Source of the DNA: Hyperoplus lanceolatus
Taxonomy: Eukaryota > Chordata > Actinopteri > Uranoscopiformes > Ammodytidae
NCBI GenBank assembly: GCA_026929865.2
Contig: CM049400.1
Location: 16,008,001-16,072,000, forward strand
Length of the DNA stretch: 64,000 nt
Reading direction: 5' to 3'
The notes beneath the pieces were generated by a model, which worked only from the letters and a program-made list of their open reading frames with translations, did not search any database and had not been told where the DNA came from. Shown piece after piece: positions 25,001 through 37,700 of the stretch (the stretch's first letter is position 1; every line of letters begins with the position of its first letter). Position numbers and translations under genes: made by a program.

Positions 25001-28000
25001 ACATTTTTTAAAAACACTGCTATTATTTTGAACACAACTGTACATCATTGTAATAAATAACTTATAAGTACAGATAAAATTAAACTTTGTTTATTGCAAC
25101 CTGTTGGGTATAAAGCCTTTGTATTGTCCATGTGGATCTGGAAAGCGGTCTCTTATTTTCTATACGCAGCAACTAGGTATGACCACTCTGTTCCCTGCTC
25201 CCAGTGCCCCATATTGCCACACAACAAATTGGCAGTATGCTGCATAGCGATATTGTTTTTTAATCTCCGCTGGGTCTGGATGGTCATCCAAAACACATCG
25301 TGTTTAGGTGCCCCTCTTGCAAAATGTATGCCTCGATGTGGGGCATCATTGCGATACAGGAGTGAGGTTGTTGCCCACAGCACTTGCGCTCCACATCTGT
25401 TGGCACTTCTCTGCAGCTCTGGCAGACGCACCAGATGGGTGTATCTGTCTTCTGAGGGCCCGATGGAGGAGAATCTGCTGATGCCAATGTTAGCCGGTCC
25501 AACATGAGGCTGGGGTCGCATGTCAAGCAGAGCTGAATTCTTGCCTGTAAAGTAATACATGATTATTATTTATTAAATAAAGTTTTGTATTGTCCTCTAA
25601 TAGGTAGGCTATTGTGTGTTCATGGTACATGGCATCTCAGTACACAAAGTTGCTGGTAAGGTTTATGTCTTATATGGGCCTACAGTCTGCTCATATGCAA
25701 TCCTTAGAGTTTTGCAAAAAAAAAACTCATCTTGTGAGCTCTGACAAGCAAAACAATGAATGATAAAAAAAGGTGTAATGTACTACACAAAATATGCATG
25801 AACGTGGGTAAACTGTGATATAAATAACATGCTGTATTGGCAATACTGCCAAACTTTTTCTTTACATTTCTGTTACCAGTCCATCTGATGTGCTAGCCTG
25901 ACTGCTGTGAGAAACACTACTAACAGTAGGCCTTATCATGTTTGTTTTAAACAGTTAGCATTATAATATTAGGTGTGTTCTTACCGGTGAATGAGACATT
26001 GTAGTTTGTCGAGAAATGGAGGAGGAGGTGGTCTCATCGATCGGTGTTTCAAGTGTTGATGAATTAGCCTTGTTGTCATAACTATAAAACAATAATTAAA
26101 AAAAGAAAAACACACACTGCTTCAGCACATTTTGAAAAGCCAATACTAAAATGACACATGTTCAGACGCTGACGACCACATAACATTAGACTAATAATAT
26201 AGTATGGCAACGTTAGCTAATGCAGCTTATAATGTGCCTACTAGCCTAGAAGGACTGGGGAGCTAACGTTAGCATCGGGCTAATATGGCTAACGCAACAT
26301 AAATAGCTTCCTTGGCTAGACTTCGCCATAACACACATTTTACAGGAAACGAAACAAAGGCTTACCTGTCCAACAAGAGAAAGACGGCAACCATGGCGTC
26401 ACTTGTCAAGCCATTCAACTTCCTCAGCTGTTGCCATCATTGAACAGTGATTCCAATGTTGACTCGCGTTTGTCCTCGAGCTGTATGTAGGCCTAACTGC
26501 TCTTTTCTTGATGCCTTTTCAGCTTCTGGCTTTCTTTTCTTTGCCTTTTGTAAACGGTGAGCAGGGGCAAGTAACGGTGGCAGTGGTAACTTCTGTCTAC
26601 CGGTTTGTTTCTCTTCCATTGTGCAAACTTGTTAGGCTACCTCGTCCTCGGCTAGGTCTAGTCCACTGTCACGCACTACCATGGCAACAACGCTTTCTCT
26701 GCCCTCCGTGAATGCGCTCAGGCTCGTACACAGAGGGGAGAGAACGCGCAGGTTTGTGATTGGTTCTTTAGATCCGTACCCTGTGACCAATCCTGTATGA
26801 GACTGAGGCAAGTCCCTCCTACCTCATTAGCATATGGACACAGAAATGCATAAATAAATAAATGAGGAAATGTAGAAATGAATAAATGCATAAATAAATA
26901 AATGTGCAAATAAATAAATGAATAAATAAATAAATAATTAAATACACAAATAAATAAACGAATAAATAAATAAATACACAAATAAATAAATAAAATAAGG
27001 AATAAATAAATAATTAAATACATGAATAAATAAATAATTAAATACACAAATAAATATATAAATAAATAATTAAATACATGTATAAATAAATAAATGTGTA
27101 AATGAATAAATCTATAAATAAATAAATGACATTTAATTATTTATGTATTTATTTATTCCCTTTTATTTATTTAATCATGTATTTAATTATTTATTTATGT
27201 ATTTATTTGTGTATTTAATTATTTATTCATTTATTTATTCATTTATTTATTTATACATATGGCAGGTTTCGTCCTCCATACTAGACTGCAGTGTTTACTC
27301 CTAAATGAATGAGCGGTTGGTACTAACACAAAGTTTGCTTTGCTTCACCATCATCAGAAAACTATTATCTGAAATAGTCATTATTTACAACAACATAAAC
27401 ACATTACCTCATCGTGATCCATACTAACTGCCGTCTCTCGTTCATTCGCTTTCTGTGAGGAGTCGGACACGTAATCTTTCAGCTCCGTGAGAGAGAGAGT
27501 AGTTAGGTGACACTGCTGCATCAACTCATTGCAATCAGATGTGTGTGGCAGTGACTGGCATTAGTTGATGCAGTGTCAAAACCACTCTCACAGAGCCGAA
27601 AAGAGTCCTCACACTTTCAACACACAGACATGCACTATATTGCTCCCTTCTCAGTTCACACTCGCGCGCCTGGCATGAGCTAGAAAACAGCTTTGCGACA
27701 GCGGGCGTCGTAAAAATACTACCGCTTTTGTCCAAAGGGGACGCAGGGGTTGACACCAAGGTTTCAAATGCACTTGCCCATAGGGCAAGTACAGGTAATG
27801 TTTTACTTGCCCGAATGTTGTGTTCACTTGCCCAAAAAAAACAAAAAAACTGTTAAACAATGATATATACAATATAGGCTAATTAAATTATACATTTTAG
27901 CGAACCGTATCTCTTAAATGCAAACACTGCTTACTTGTCTCATCCTGACCACATAAAACGCACAACAATTCATATAAGCCTATATATCATGACATCACAC

Positions 28001-31000
28001 AACACCAAGCACTTAGTCCTGCTGCAGCATCGTGAAAGGGACTCATTTTGCCATGCACCTTGCCCAGGGGCTCAGAAAACTCAGTCTAGCTCAGAGTCAT
28101 ACTGAATGTTAGCTTCCTCAGAAAAATTTTACCTATTTTACTTATTTAAAACAGTCACATTGTGCCAAAAAGTGATTGTGTGCCATAAAATGATTAAAGT
28201 CCACCATGTTAAAGCTATTGCCCAGTTACACTGTAAGTAGGGAGGGGGATCATTCATTTCTATTCATATTGATACCATTATAAATCCACAATCCAAATCT
28301 TTATCGATACTTTTCTATTATTTTGTTTAAAGAGAACTGGTATTATTGTTTTAATTGCTTCTAAGATGAGCAGAGTTCAGGATAGGACTTTAAGCATGTC
28401 ATAATTCCATATTTAGGCCTACTATTTAGTTTATATTGCTGGGAAAACAAGTTTTTTACCCAAACTGTAGGCTGTAGTTATTTAAGCTTCCCGCGAAAAA
28501 CTCAAATTTCTTATTTTCTTGATGTTACATTTGAACACATCATGATGTCATTTTATTGACCTTTGCCTAGTCTGGCTTGACCACTTCCGCCAGCATCTAT
28601 TAAGCGCTGGCGTCGGCAAACAACGCTATGCCTCCATTGGCTGCTTCCCGGGGTTAGCCCCGCCGTATATGATTGTGATTGGTTTAAAGAAATAAAAACA
28701 GGCCAGCCCAGTTTCCCCCCCGAATAGACGGCTCTAAACGGAGTGCTTCCAGACCATACTACTTGCTGTAGTTTGGTCTGGCTTTGCGAGACTAACCTTT
28801 GCCTAATAACCATTTTACTGAGCCGACCTGAACACATCACATTTGAACCGTTAGCGATTTTTTTTAGCTAACTAGGTCGTATCCTGCAGATTTTAATATG
28901 GATTTAAAAACTATCCGATTTTTTAACTGCGGGACTTGCTACAGAGTCTCTCGTTTGTTGATCACCGCTGCATTGAATGAATGATGAGACGGTGCCAGCC
29001 TGCAGCGGAGGGCTCAGCAGACAAGAGTTTTTTTTTTTTTTTTGGGAGACGGAGCGCGTTGAAGGAGTTTCTTCAAGACAGTCGAAGGTAGAACACTTTT
29101 ACAGTCCATGATGCGTCCAGTGATGGAATAATAAGCCGAAGTAGGCCTAATTAGATGAAGATGACCCGACTCGATATTTAAAATTACATAATGTGACCTA
29201 GCCTACTGGACTCCATAGCGGTATCGATAAGCTCAAACGTTATTGATTTCTGGGTTTTGAATATAGCGGAACCAGGTCCGTAGGATAGAGCGGCTTCGGA
29301 ACGTAGACAGCGAAACTGCGCGCACACAGGCTGTGTGTGTGTGTGTGTGTGTGTGGAGAGAGAGAGAGATCGAGTGCAAAGAGCGAGACCGTGATGCTGT
29401 GGCTGCCTCGCAGCTGCTCAATTGCGAATATAGCCGATCTATTTTGTGTGAGTTAGCGAAAAAAATGTTTTGCAGACTTAAAACGCATGAATACATAGCC
29501 TAGACTACAGACAAACCCTCTAAAATCCACTTGCCCGTTCGGGCAACCAAGAAGCAATCTCAACTTGCCCAAACATTATTTTCAGTTGCCCCGGGCAAGC
29601 GGGCAACCGTTAGTGTCAACCACTGGGGACGCCAACGTGCCATGTTACTCGTAGTGGCTTTAAGGTAAATGAATCCGGGGGTAACACTACAGTCGTCGAA
29701 AGGAAGGAGTTGAATCAAGTCCACCTTGACTTAAAAAGACCTGCAGCAGTGTTTGTCCTTGGCACAACATGTAAAGGCCAGGACACACTGGCCCGATAAT
29801 CGGACGTCCGACATGGTCGTAGAGTCTGGAGGGGGCGGGACACAAATCTGTTTGGTGTGTTCGGTGACGTCGGCCGTCGTAGATTTTGTCGGGCTTCTTT
29901 TCAGCCGATTCAACATGTTCAATCGGCGTCGGCCAGTCTTTCAGCCGGAGCAGTCTGATTGGTGGAGAGTTAGCCCGTCTCTGCCCTGCCACGGCAGCGG
30001 AGCAGATAGGCCTATTACTTTCCCTTTTGTCAAACATGATTTAGGATTTTTAAGCTATCAACAAATTCGGAGAATGTTCGGATTGTAATGTAGGCTAAAC
30101 ACAATCAGCACACAACATTAGATTGTTCATATTCACACGTTTTCAGAAATAGTTAAGGTAGTTTGGGCGAGGAGCGGACACACAGGTGTGTGTGTGTGTG
30201 TGCAGCATGCATTCTCTCCGTTATAATGACGGCCTATGTTATGATAACAGCCTACTTAATTTCATCCGGCGCAAGCGCAGAATGTACGGCAAGTCAGTAG
30301 TCGGCTCGGTGTGTTCTTCGCACTTTTTTGACCGCATCGGGGAGAATGGAGCTGCCTGAATCGGCAGACTCCATTTTCTGGCGACGATCGGTAATTGGAC
30401 CCGTGTGTCCTGGCCATTAGATGTGTAAGGCCTTGTGGATCTGAGAAATAACTGACTAAAGCCTTAATTCCGCAACTTGTTCACTCACTCTTTCCCTGCT
30501 GGTCTGTCTGGCTCATAGTGGCAGTGTCTACAGATGGCACATTGAACTCCAATCATTCATATGTATCTTTACTGCAGGTCTGCTTAACAGTGTAGGGCAA
30601 TCACACATGCACACTTTTCTTTAATACCAGGGCAGAAACGATACCTTTTCCGATTAATCCTACCAAGTTTGAATTCACCAGGTGCAGTAATTGTATGTTT
30701 GGTAATAGCATTCTAATTTAATTCCGATTATTATAAGATGGACAGCGGAAGAAAAACAATTCTACTGCACAGACACAAAGCCATTACTTATTGGTCAGTT
30801 CCAATGAAAATACATATTTTAATATGTTGACCCAGTTTGCTATTTTGGCTTTTGTTTATTTCTCCTCACGTAAGGCACTATCTAGTCCTGTTTGCCAAAG
30901 AGCTATAGTGCTAGCATCCAGCACTCAATGAAAGGAGTGAATTGATTTCAACTTTCTACAAGAGGCAGGAAGACTAGCAGCTTCAGAGCCAAGTCAGAGA

Positions 31001-34000
31001 AGCGATTTCTGCTTTGTAAGAACCTCACATACTGCATGCCTGTTACAGCAAGCCTGTGGAATGGAGCAACTACGATGTAAAATATTTATTTCATGCACAA
31101 AGCCCATCCTTGAAACTGTTCCCCGAATAATTTACCACATTATCGAGGTAAAGCCTTTTGCTTAAGGTCAAATGAACAAATTACCATAGGTTCTGTTATA
31201 ATAATCTCTCTCCCACATAGGTATAGAGACACGAAAAAGCGCACAAAAAAGTGGGTCTGCAGCAGTGGAAAAAAAGCATTCTGAAAAATTGACCAATCAG
31301 CGAGAGCTAGAGGGAGAATATATTAAGAAACATTGTCTCCCTCTGACTCTGGCAATTATCCAAATTCTCAGTTTCCACACTTTCATTAAAAGGTGCCAGT
31401 AGGGACTCGCTTGTACAACCACATGGTGCATTTGCTCAAACATTCCCTGATGACTATACAGTAATTAAATAAAGCTTTGATATGAAACTGAGCAGGTAGT
31501 CCTCTTCGTGTCATGAAACGTCTATTAAAATCTTATTATTTTAGAGGTAGGTTTTACTTTTAGGTTGTTGCAGTTTACCATAAACAGATACCAGTGTTCA
31601 TTACGGATACTAATTTAACCTTGTTTAAGTGTAAACAGTAGTCTTCCAATGAGCTCTTGAGGCAGTGCCCCCACATATTCATTGTAGGGAGAATCAACAG
31701 CAGACTTTAAGAATAAAGCCTGGCCCTCATTCAAACACAGGTCTGGGGTTGTTGTTGGTTTTGTGAGACCAGTTTTTTATGTGTGAACATATTGATTGAA
31801 CTGCCCTTGGCCATGTGAATGGTATAAGAAATATTGAACTTGGTTTTATGACAACCCTAAATCTTGTATCTTTATAAGTGTATTCTGCTTTTAACATTTT
31901 GCGTTGCATATCATTTGACAACATCTTATCTACAGGATTCATTTTAATGATAATGTAAGGGCAGATATCAAGGTATTGCCATGGCATCACATAAAACAAA
32001 TGTGTTGGTTGGATAACTTCATTAATGAATATAGTCCCTTCAGGGGACCATTGATATTGATTTAGATAAACGCAAGAGTTGCACTTTGATAATGAAATAT
32101 TTTCTTAAAGAGTTTTAAGACCAGTTTGATTAATGATATCCCTGTGTACAGTTCAACTGTTGTTTCACTGGCTAAGGTTGGTATGTTGTAGACTGAAATA
32201 TATTCTCCAAAAATATGTTTCTCCACGAACATAATTAGTTTTAATAGAAATATTTCTCCTTTTGTATTTGAGTTTTTAATGAATAAAATCAGGTATATTA
32301 AAAATCTGTGGATTTGCTGTTTTAATTTGAAAAGGACTTGGACTAAGGATTTGTTTGTATGCCTTCTTCCCTTCGGGTGTGTCTAGCAATAGAGAAGCCT
32401 TACAGCAACCAGAGCTTCTGTGGTGAAAGTCAGTTTTGCATTCTAATTTTACAAATTGACTTTTGAGTCCGTTTGAAGTGCTTGACTAGGTAAACCATGA
32501 CAAATCTCACTGAGTTCCCCACATTTGAAACTACATATTTGTCCAGATCTGAAGCTAATTAAATCTGGGGCCTAAATCTTAGTCTGTGAGGCTGACAGCT
32601 TTGTCAGCTCTCCTCCTATCTGCTGTGCTGCCTAAGAGCCAGCAAGACGCCGTTAGTTACACCGTGTCAAAATCCCTTTCTGCTGCAGTCATCTTAGCGC
32701 TCGCAGCCAAGGTCCAGTGCTACAGCACAATCAGTGCTGGATAGAATATTAAAGGTAAAATAGGTCGACTTGTGCTTGAGGTCCTCTGGACTGAAAATAC
32801 ACCCATTGAGATAAGAAAGGGTATTACAAGCACTTTGGCTGTAGCAAGTGTGGAGCATGCATACTAGACCTGTGTGTTTGGCATGCTAAAATACCAGTGT
32901 AGATTCATAGCAATAATGTACATGTTAAAGCCTTGTGAGAAAAAAAATGCATTTCCATCTACTAGAAAATGACAGAACAAAAATATATGATTAGTTTTGG
33001 CTCATGAATAAACCCGTTGCCTGCAATGTTTGTGTAATTGTCCGATACTGGCAATCAACAAATCACTGCCATCACTTTGACATTGAAAAGTATTTTAAGG
33101 CCCAATCAAAGTCAAATTGAAAAACCTGCCCATGAATAATGTGTGCAGGCTCGCACGGTGCTTTGTTCCAGACTGCTCCTTTAAAACTCATTAATATACA
33201 TGAGAACAACTGGCGGATGAAAGTGAAAATTAATTGGTCAGATTTAGAGCCCCACCAGCCGTGGACCAAGCTGATGTAAATGATCTTGTTTACCCTTTTT
33301 GTTTTTTGTTTTTATTCACAGCACCTGTGCAAAAGATACAAAAATAATTCAATTAAATGTTTTTCTCTCTCTCCTCTCTCGCTCTCCCCCTTGCTCTCTC
33401 TCTCTTTCTCCTTGTTTTCAGCACAACGTCGAGGCCATACCAAGGTAAGACCACACCGCCAGTGTGATTCACGATCACCTTTCATAACAGGATACTTTAG
33501 CGGGCACTAAGGACTCTTGAAAACCTCCTCCCTCAGGCCCTTCTGTCAACAACCACCATGAGACTGACGCGTATTAAAATGTATCATTCAAAACACACAC
33601 CAAAACACACCCCTCCAAGTCATTTGCCCCGTTTTAAAACATCTACATTTCAGCGACTCACTCAAACAACTTACCGGAGACACACACAGTCACCTATGCA
33701 CACAAACCCTCCCATGCCTCCCAAAGCTATCCCATCATATGCGGGTCACGTCCATGCCACAGCCATGCAATTAGTAGCTCTCATCTGTGTGTGCCCGCTG
33801 GAATCAGAAGAGGTGACAATCTGCCTGCTCCAATAAGAGGGCCATGGACAGTCGCTGACAGGCTGGAGCTGTGCGTGCTGTGTGTGTGTGCTTGTATTAA
33901 AACAAGCAGTTGCGTCATTAATGGGGTCTCGCCCTTTTGATTCGGCATAGTATTTACATTTCTTACTATCCCAAAAGCGTATAACATTTGCCTTGTAGGA

Positions 34001-34709
34001 GCCCAAAATCAAATTCAAAATGTAATAAAACCCAAAATGTAATAACTGTCCGATAATGTAAGTAAATGCTGAGCCCAATACGTAATACCTTTTTTTTCCG
34101 TTATGTAACAACTTATAACAGGGAGGTTGGGGGGGGCTGTACATTGATGCAATCGGCCCTTTTATCTATACATCATTGACTCATTCTATAGTGTCATACA
34201 TATATTACTCTATAAGGAGAAATATATTACATTCTGCTTGCTCCATAATGTAATAAGTGACCCAAAATGTAATACATTGTTACATTATGGGCAAAAAGGG
34301 CAAAATTACATTTCAGGCTCAACATTTTGTTACATTATATTACATTTTGGGTTGTATTCAATTTTTCTTATTATATTTTGGGTCGTTACATGTTGTGCTC
34401 TTACATGTTTTACAGGCATGTGTAAGGGCAGGTCTGGAAACTGGTGCAGCCATATTGTTTCCAGCTGCTTTTAGAGTGTATTTGTGTCTTTATTTTGTTT
34501 TTCTTTTACTACATCCTTCACCTTAATCTCTTTTCTTTGTCCGACCATCTGAAATGGATTGTCCTCTCCAAGTCTCAAACTTATTGATCTGACAAGAAAA
34601 AAATCCTCACTCCTTCAGCCGGAGCAGCGCTCCTAGCACCACCTGCTGTCTCTGCTTTTCCTCATGGCTGTCTCTCTGAGCTTTCATCTCCACGCTGCCC
34701 CTTCTCTCT

Positions 34710-34757
<48 letters not shown>

Positions 34758-37700
34758 ACTCAGACACATGCCAGCACATCTGTCTTAGAGAAACGATTGC
34801 ATTATTCTTTGACTTTTTTTTGTAAGAGCCCAACATGTAAGAACCACCTAAAATGTAATTTAAAAAGATATATAAATATATATTGGGTACGACCAAAAAT
34901 GTAATACCTGGTCGATAATGTTACAAAATGCTGAGCCTATACCGTAAGAGCTATTTGCCTATAATGTGACAACTTATCACATTTGTGGTCAGTAATTAAA
35001 TTATGAAGAGAGAAAAATATATATTTTATTGGGGTGGGGGGCTTGTACATTGAAATAATTACCGCTTTAGTCCATAAATGATTTACTCACTCTATAATTT
35101 TATATTAATATGAATATGCTCGCTCCATAATGTTATTACTGACCCAAAATGTAATAAGTTCTTACATCATGGGTAAAAGGTTATAACGTTACATTATTGA
35201 CCAGTTGCGACGTTTTGGGTTTTATTACATTGTTGACAAGTCTGAATACTGAAAACTGCCCCAGGTGCCACACAATACAGTTTTGATCGATAACATGCTT
35301 CTTTTATGCGAAAGAGAAATTAGATTTATAATATCACTTATTGCAGAAGTGCCTGCGTGTATGTAAGGTACTATATTTCCTCCCTTGAATGTAATGTGCC
35401 TGCTTTTTAATAAGCAAAGAAAGTCATGACCATGGCAGGCGCACTGTGCCAACATGTTATATGTTATTGATTGGCCAGCCAGTAGTCTGACCCCTAAGCT
35501 CCATGGAGCAGATGGCAGCTAGCTTGGACCCAAAGGTGAGCTGCAGCTAATAGTTTGCCCTTGGTCAAGGTTAACCTCTTCCTCTCTACACATTCCCCCC
35601 CCCCCCACACACACACACACACACAATCCCCGATATAATAACTCCCCCGTATTGCCCCTAAATGCAGCAGGTGCAGAATCTACTGAGGCTAGAGGTAAAA
35701 TGACATACATTTTGGAAAGTAATACTAGGAGGAGGGAAGGTTTTGGGCGGAGGCAGCAAAAAAAACTGAATTTGCTGGGCTTCAGGTGTGAGCTTATAGC
35801 GGTTTATAGATAGAGATTGGGAGTCTTAGGTTTGAAGGTGAAGTAAACAAAAGCGCAAACAACAGAAAATTACATGATGTGAAAATTGTGAAGGGGGGAA
35901 CTGAAGGAGAGAGATTTTGCGGGATCAAGCGAGGAGTGGATATGTTTAGGGTTATGTGTAATAGGATCCAGACAGCAAATTGATTATGGAGCAGAAACAC
36001 TAATCCGCTGTCTGAGCCCCATATCGCATGCTGTAGACAGAGCATCCCCACAGGACCACAATCCTGCAACAGCATGCATCTTTTCCTGGACTTCTACACC
36101 AATACAATCCCCCGCCTCTCTCCGGGCCCCTTAACATAGGTACTCCATGCCTGCCAAGATTTGTCCTCCACTGAATATAAATCTTGCTTTCCACCCCTCA
36201 TCCCAACCCTTCTCTCTGCTGTCTCTATATGTGATGCATTGCACATATCACTTGCATCGCTCTGCTTTATCTTTTCACATCCCCTTTACAACCCCTGGCC
36301 CATGACTTGCGTCTTTTTATACATGTAAACATGTGTTGTCCTATCTGCAATGTGTACAGTTTATCTATGTACTTCTAATAGTGCCTGTTATTGAAAACTC
36401 AGAATTATATTACAACATATGTTATGAAGAATGATGAAATCAAGTGATTTTTTTTTTTGATTATGATATGAAGAGAAATAATTAAATGTAGCAATTCAAT
36501 TTGTATCGACATATCGACATTTTGTTCCCCTCAGAGAGCCTGCTTATGCCTGTGTACTTTCAGGTGGCCCTGACACACCATTCATTTCTCATTTTGCAGC
36601 CCTCACATAGGGCCGTGTTACAGCAAGAGTCACCATTTCAATGATCAATAGTGGAGAGTAGAGTGTCTCTTGCCTGTCTTCAGACACACACACACACACA
36701 TACATACACAGAGGAATAATGGGGAGGAAGGGCTTATTGCTGCAGTAATGCTTTAATTCCAGAAACCCACTTTTAGTTCTTCTCCTGAGATTTGTGCTTT
36801 TGAGAGAAATAGATACAGAGACAGCAAGACAATGAAAGAAAACGAGATGTACACAAAGGAATTCTACTCATTACATTTAATGCTGCTGTTTTGTTGGAAC
36901 TTTGGAAGATGTATGTTTTGTAGAACTATTTCTCTGTGTTTTGGCTTCAACTCTAGTCTAAGTTTTTATTTCTGACCTATTGGATTAGCCACCAAGAAGG
37001 ACTCATTTGGGGCACTCCTCACAGAAGTATTCCAAAGTATTTCATCCTTTATCCTTATCCTTTGATGATATCACTATGTCAGGTAGGGTATTTGTCTTCG
37101 ATTTACTCTGTGACCTAGATAACTAACTAAATAAATAATAATAAATACATTTGGTTTACGTCACAATTCCCCAATAAGTAGTAGTGATTGAAGAAATGTC
37201 ATTGGCACTCTGTCTTGTTCATACACACAGAAGTTGTATTACAGGGTGCAGATTTTTTTTAGTTTTTTTATGGCTGCTAGGAAGCTCTCTGCATATGGCA
37301 ATATATGTGTATTTTTTTTTAAATTGTTCAAAAACAAAGAACTTGTAATGTAGCCCAAAAGGTATTTTTTTACAATCTAATTTGCAGATAGAAGGTATTA
37401 ACTTAACTTAACTTAAAAGAGAGTATGAAAGAAATAAGAACTTTAATTAATTGAAACCCCAGGGATTACTGTTGAAAATATGTCACCCTAAAGGAAGAAA
37501 GAGAAAAATTTTACCAGAGATCAAGAGAATTTTTTTTTTAAATGCGAAATCCATATATAACAAACGAAGGAAATGAAATAGGCAACAATAACTGATGAGA
37601 GGTACGTCGGTGTTGAGAAGCTCAATAACTCAAGGTGATAACATGGCATTTCTGAGCAGCTCAGCTTAAGTCAAATCCGCTACATGATCAGTAAATGGTA

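Larger units (their letters stand above)
23640..25043. mobile_element. Fold-back Tc1/mariner element (two opposed 3' halves)
   Basis: Two copies of the C-terminal half of a Tc1-type transposase face each other's start points and read outward: minus strand 24395-23660 and plus strand 24406-24770. Both begin the shared stretch at ATGTTGCCTTATGCTGAAG (24224 and 24406), and the arms then diverge outward at high similarity for about 570 bp. The right arm ends in the family's terminus, TATTTTGAACACAACTGTAC (about 25023-25043), while the left terminus is lost. The centre (24225-24405) belongs to the left copy only. It sits inside the 7.4-kb element. Confidence 0.8.
19836..27287. mobile_element. 7.4-kb inverted-arm DNA transposon with an 8-bp target duplication
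   Basis: ACTAGACT occurs at 19836-19843 and again at 27280-27287. Between them the element runs ATGGAGGACGAAACCTGCCA (19844) to its exact reverse complement ending 27279. The two ends remain inverted repeats for about 1.3 kb: left 19844-21165, right 26018-27279. Each arm has an A/T-rich subterminal block of TAAA/TTTA units, then a spliced N-terminal coding module. Inside lie a hAT-like insertion in a Tc1-like element, a fold-back Tc1 element and a P2X7-like exon. No transposase that could mobilise it is intact. An 8-bp duplication fits hAT, P or Zisupton-like (KDZ) superfamilies; the TIR alone does not decide. Confidence 0.8.
27737..29632. mobile_element. hAT-like non-autonomous element with an 8-bp target duplication
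   Basis: GGGGACGC flanks both sides (27737-27744 and 29625-29632). The insert begins AGGGGTTGACACC (27745) and ends GTGTCAACCACT (29613-29624), a 12-bp inverted repeat with one mismatch. Both subterminal regions carry several copies of CTTGCCC/GGGCAAG motifs (for example 27774-27790 and 29529-29610), resembling transposase binding repeats. The uninterrupted target is visible in repeat B copy 1 near 2135. No transposase; a second element is nested at 28568-28794. Confidence 0.85.
27448..29664. repeat. Dispersed repeat B, copy 2, interrupted
   Basis: GCTTTCTGTGAGGAGTCGG (27448) through GTCCAAAGGGGACGC (27744), resumed at 29625 and ending CGTAGTGGCTTTAAG (29664). It matches 1859-2174. The interruption is the 1.88-kb hAT-like element at 27745-29624. 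This copy keeps a GACACTGCTGCATCAACT block that is deleted in copy 1. Confidence 0.8.
17072..33421 (+). other. Intron 4 of the TRIM44-like gene (transposon-dense)
   Basis: 16,350 bp. About 12 kb is covered by the elements listed separately between 17311 and 30415. Stretches 17856-19835 and 30416-33421 contain no recognisable gene, RNA or element. Confidence 0.75.

Noticed and set aside
25094-25507. 137-codon + strand ORF over the P2X7-like exon
   Set aside because: Shadow of the minus-strand exon, which has splice sites and a recognisable cysteine pattern.
26718-27047. Tyr/Leu/Ile-rich ORF resembling membrane segments
   Set aside because: Translation of TAAA/TTTA repeats in the transposon arm.
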